10,403 bases of DNA, from the NCBI GenBank assembly GCA_005223375.1, contig RXOD01006423.1, positions 1 through 10,403 of the forward strand, given 5' to 3'. The notes below the pieces were generated by a model. The model did no database searches, had not been told where the DNA came from, and saw nothing but the letters and a program-made list of their open reading frames with translations. The position numbers and the translations under genes are program-made. Of the stretch, positions 8,053-10,403 are shown piece after piece. The DNA comes from Amoebophrya sp. AT5.2 (lineage: Eukaryota; Sar; Dinophyceae; Syndiniales; Amoebophryaceae). Numbering within the stretch: position 1 is the stretch's first letter; the number at the start of each line of letters is the position of its first letter.

Positions 8053-9321
8053 TCAGGCGATTTCCGCCTGCTCCTCGTCATCCCCGACGCCGCTGCCCAG
8101 GGGCTGCACGTAGAGGTCCTTGGCCGCATCATCTCCACCCTCCCCGCCTTGTCCTGCACCTTCTTCCGCCACCGCGACCGGCGCCGGCGGTACGACGTGC
8201 AGGTAGTAGAGGAACCCGCCCAGTGCGGCGAGCGCGAAAAACACCCACAAAAACCCCATCGCGGCAGACCCCGCCTTGGGCGGCGCCTGGGGCGGCGTGC
8301 ATGCTTCATTCGCGGCGCCGGTCGCGTTCGTCCCGGAAGCATCCTCGTCGGAAGCGCCTTCCCCGTAAAACCGGGCGGGCCGAAGGCGGAACGGCGCCCC
8401 AGTCGCGAAGTCCATCTCGTAGACCTAGGCGGCGATTTTTTCCGAAAATTAATTTTGAGTTGAGAGATTCCAGTTTCGACTCAGCCGTCACTCCCAGATC
8501 CGCACAGCGTAAAAAGAAGTTTGTTAAAGAGCGAGGAAGCATTGATTTACCTCGTTCGTGTCGCTGCGAATCCACGCGTCTCCCGTCGGCGATTTCACGT
8601 AGAAACGCGCTCCTGTTTTCAGCCGGAACGCCGCGGTCGCCGCGTCTGAAGTATCTCCTTTGGCCGTCTCTGAGTCTCCCGTTACGGTTTTACTTCCGGG
8701 CAGACTTGGCGCCGTCGTGTTACCATCGTTTACCACATCGCGCCGATTCGTGTTGGTTGTTTTTTTGCTTCTCCTGCTTCTCTCGACGAAGGAACCGCCC
8801 TCTCCCTCCTCGTCCTCGGCGTCCGCGGTCGGCGGTGGCGTGGGTGCTCCTTCCCCGCCCTCCCCAGCGTCTGCGGGCGAAGATGGTGTGGCTTCTCCTT
8901 CGTCTCCTTCCTCGGCATTGCCTTCCTCGCCCTCCCCAGCGTCTGCGGGCGAAGATGGCGAGGCTGCTCCTTGTTCTCCTTCCTCGCCCTCCTCAGTTTC
9001 CGCGGTCGGCTCCTCCTTCTCCTCCTCGTCCGGTTTCGCACCGGGAACCTCGGCGAGGAACGTGTTCTTGGAGCAGCGTCCGTCCTTGCTCGGGGGGTTG
9101 AGTGGATCGCTGGGGAAATTCTTGATGCCCAGAAACCCTCCCCGCACGTCCTGCATCCGCTTCCTTCTCCATTTCTTCGCTGTCTCCACCGCGTCGCCGT
9201 CCGCCGCCCCTTCCTTCCTGACATCTTCCGCGAGCTCCGCGAGCCCAATCTCCTCGAAGGTTGGGTACAAACTGTCCTGCTCGTGCAGGCAGAAGCCCTG
9301 TTCCAAGTGCACGCAGTCCAT
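8053..9321 (-). CDS. acidic single-pass membrane protein, two exons, unknown family
   Basis: Model: exon 1 9321-8551, intron 8550-8425, exon 2 8424-8053; 380 residues. The ATG at 9321 has a favourable context (GCCGCGATGG). Order: a Cys-containing N-terminal region (residues 1-95, with CVHLEQGFC at 3-11); a Glu/Gly/Pro low-complexity stretch (97-176) with a 24-residue tandem repeat; a Lys/Arg-Thr-rich linker; a compact segment (230-280) spanning the splice joint; one hydrophobic membrane span (311-335, MGFLWVFFALAALGGFLYYL); and a short acidic tail. There is no N-terminal signal peptide in this model, so topology is unclear. The frame is open upstream of the ATG back to 9381, and a good acceptor (TTTCTTTAG, ending 9345) lies there, so the true 5' end may come from the next coding stretch to the right. 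Family not recognised. Confidence 0.6.
8425..8550 (-). other. intron of the acidic membrane-protein gene
   Basis: A 126-base intron with donor GTAAATC after AACGAG and acceptor GCCGCCTAG before GTCTACGAG. Both sides are in phase 0. Splicing joins the residues SDTNE to VYEMDFATGA, bringing together two similar short segments. Without splicing, the left frame ends after eight further codons. Confidence 0.6.
8812..8955 (-). repeat. 72-bp imperfect tandem repeat in coding sequence
   Basis: Two adjacent 72-bp units encode 24 residues each, both starting SSPADAGEG (residues 123 and 147 of the 380-residue model). The strongest match is the 30-odd bases around 8854-8886 and 8926-8958, which are nearly identical; the rest has drifted. 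The period is a multiple of three, so the expansion keeps the frame. The repeat adds to the acidic, probably disordered stalk of the protein. Confidence 0.8.
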
Positions 9322-9601
9322 CGCGGCCCCTATGCTGGGACCAGCTACTAAAGAAAGTCTACGTAAAAAGAAGGTGGCCAATTACATCAAGTAGAAAGAC
9401 AGCATGACGAGATCGAGAACCTTTACTTCCATCAGTAAAAGTAGAAGCCAGTCAATCGATGGAAGCGGGGAGGGGCACCACGACCCGCACCCGATTCATT
9501 TCCTAGCGGCTTGTGGATGACCCATTGCCATCCCCAACAAAAACTACAACTAGCCGGTAATTCGAATTTGCCCCGCTCCCCTGCCCACTTCCCGAAGTCC
9601 T
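9322..9601. other. gap between two coding stretches, possibly an intron
   Basis: About 280 bases. It may be an intergenic spacer or an intron of about 290 bases. On the minus strand there is an acceptor-like TTTCTTTAG ending at 9345. Just above 9601, still inside the right-hand frame, are several GT donors in phase 1 (GTGGCC, GTAGCA, GTAGTG) that match the phase of that acceptor. None has a perfect GTAAGT consensus. No other feature is seen. Confidence 0.35.
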
Positions 9602-10402
9602 CTAGTTGGTTCCACTACTGCTACGGCCACCCCCCCCTCGTTTAGTAGCGAATCTGTTCGGTTCCGTAGTCCCTGTCGGGCATGTCCCTTCCACCATGTA
9701 GTTGAGGTGCGGCTCCATCCCGAGCAGCGAGGCGCGGTGGAAGTAGATGATGTCGGTCGGCAACGCGCCGCGCAGGCCGTAGCTCTGCAGCTCTGAGTCG
9801 CGGTAGCTCGACAGCGTCGCGAAGCCCTCGACCAGGATGGCCTGCGCGCACTCCGTTTTGGACACGAACCCGGACGATTCGAAGTTCCCGCACTGCTCAA
9901 ACTTCAGCGCGTGCAGCTCGGCGAGCTCCTCGTGGTTCTTCCCCTGCCCAGGCTTCATCATCATCGCGTCGTCGGACGGGGACGTGCTGGTCTTCCACTT
10001 GGCCTCGTCCTCGGCGAACAGGGTCTGCAGCTCGCGCAGCTCGTTGTCCTGCTGTCGCCCGGTGAGCCAGTCCTTGAACAGCGCGTGCTCCTGCGCCTCG
10101 TGCAGGAGAAACTCGGACCACGGAATGGTCTTGAACTTGGCCTCGAACACCTCCCGGTTGAGGATGTCGAATTCCGTGCCCTCGACCATGTTGAACGCGA
10201 AGAGGATGGCGCCGCCCAGGGATGCCTTCAGCCGCGGTGCGAACTCCGTGAACGCGCGGCTCGCGTTGGCCACGACCTCCCGCCCCATCTGCCGCGAGGA
10301 CGCCACAGACTGAAACGCCGCGGCCAACAAGGCGTGCAGCCGCTGCCCGCTGCTGCCCGTCCTCAAATTCGCCCCGCCCTTCTTGAGACGGATTCGCTCC
10401 CA
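9602..10402 (-). CDS. partial coding stretch running off the right edge, unknown family
   Basis: A frame of 266 codons is open from the right edge to a TAG at 9602, with a strong G/C third-position preference like the neighbouring genes. The first in-frame ATG inside the window is at 10286-10288, but the frame is open before it, so the true start is probably outside. The protein is mostly helical and charged, with a hydrophobic patch (GGAILFAFNMVEG), an acidic helix (EFLLHEAQEHALFKDWL) and two cysteines about 150 residues before the end (FEQCGNFESSGF, SKTECAQAIL). The last 15 or so residues (KRGGGGRSSSGTN) look like intron read-through. The frame probably splices leftwards into the acidic membrane-protein gene. 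No family recognised. Confidence 0.55.
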   Translation of the reverse strand, partial: WERIRLKKGGANLRTGSSGQRLHALLAAAFQSVASSRQMGREVVANASRAFTEFAPRLKASLGGAILFAFNMVEGTEFDILNREVFEAKFKTIPWSEFLLHEAQEHALFKDWLTGRQQDNELRELQTLFAEDEAKWKTSTSPSDDAMMMKPGQGKNHEELAELHALKFEQCGNFESSGFVSKTECAQAILVEGFATLSSYRDSELQSYGLRGALPTDIIYFHRASLLGMEPHLNYMVEGTCPTGTTEPNRFATKRGGGGRSSSGTN

Positions 10403-10403
10403 T

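Noticed and set aside
8223..9394. Long plus-strand frames of 244 and 292 codons, rich in Ser/Pro and Arg
   Set aside because: They mirror the acidic low-complexity coding sequence on the minus strand (GAG/GAA repeats read as CTC/TTC) and show no domain.
1..10403. Dinoflagellate spliced-leader relic, tRNA, CRISPR array or transposon
   Set aside because: No CCGTAGCCATTTTGGCTCAAG-like stretch, no tRNA T-loop in a cloverleaf setting, no regular spaced repeats, and no transposase or terminal inverted repeats were seen.

Overview
This is a nuclear genome segment from a eukaryotic protist. The supported products are eukaryotic (an F-box protein, a Dpy-30 protein and an RIIa-GAF protein), and three short GT-AG introns of about 125-170 bp can be placed by matching splice phase. 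All supported genes lie on the minus strand. Their codons favour G or C at the third position, while the spacers between them look more mixed in composition. Compact unidirectional genes with cyclic-nucleotide-type GAF and RIIa domains would suit an alveolate, perhaps of the dinoflagellate/syndinian lineage, but no single sequence mark proves that placement.

Left part (1-1218): a 5' gene fragment on the minus strand has an RIIa dimerisation/docking exon spliced to the first half of a GAF domain. The GAF frame is then interrupted by two TAG codons inside a 30-base block. A second, shorter and nearly identical copy of the same GAF stretch lies at 161-260. A possible first exon with two tandem splice donors reaches the left edge.

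Middle (1219-6649): a 1 kb gene-poor spacer is followed by a small frame carrying an HMG-box-like signature, directly downstream of and in frame with a large two-exon F-box gene (2486-5057). Next come a 1.3 kb spacer with one weak exon candidate and a complete single-exon Dpy-30 gene (6338-6649).

Right part (6650-10403): a 1.4 kb spacer with weak exon candidates precedes a two-exon gene (8053-9321) for an acidic protein with one membrane segment. A further minus-strand coding stretch (9602-10402) runs off the right edge and may be the 5' part of the same gene. No mobile element, CRISPR array, tRNA or rRNA gene was recognised. The genes do not form an evident pathway. The F-box protein points to ubiquitin ligation, Dpy-30 to chromatin or axonemal docking, and RIIa-GAF to cyclic-nucleotide signalling.
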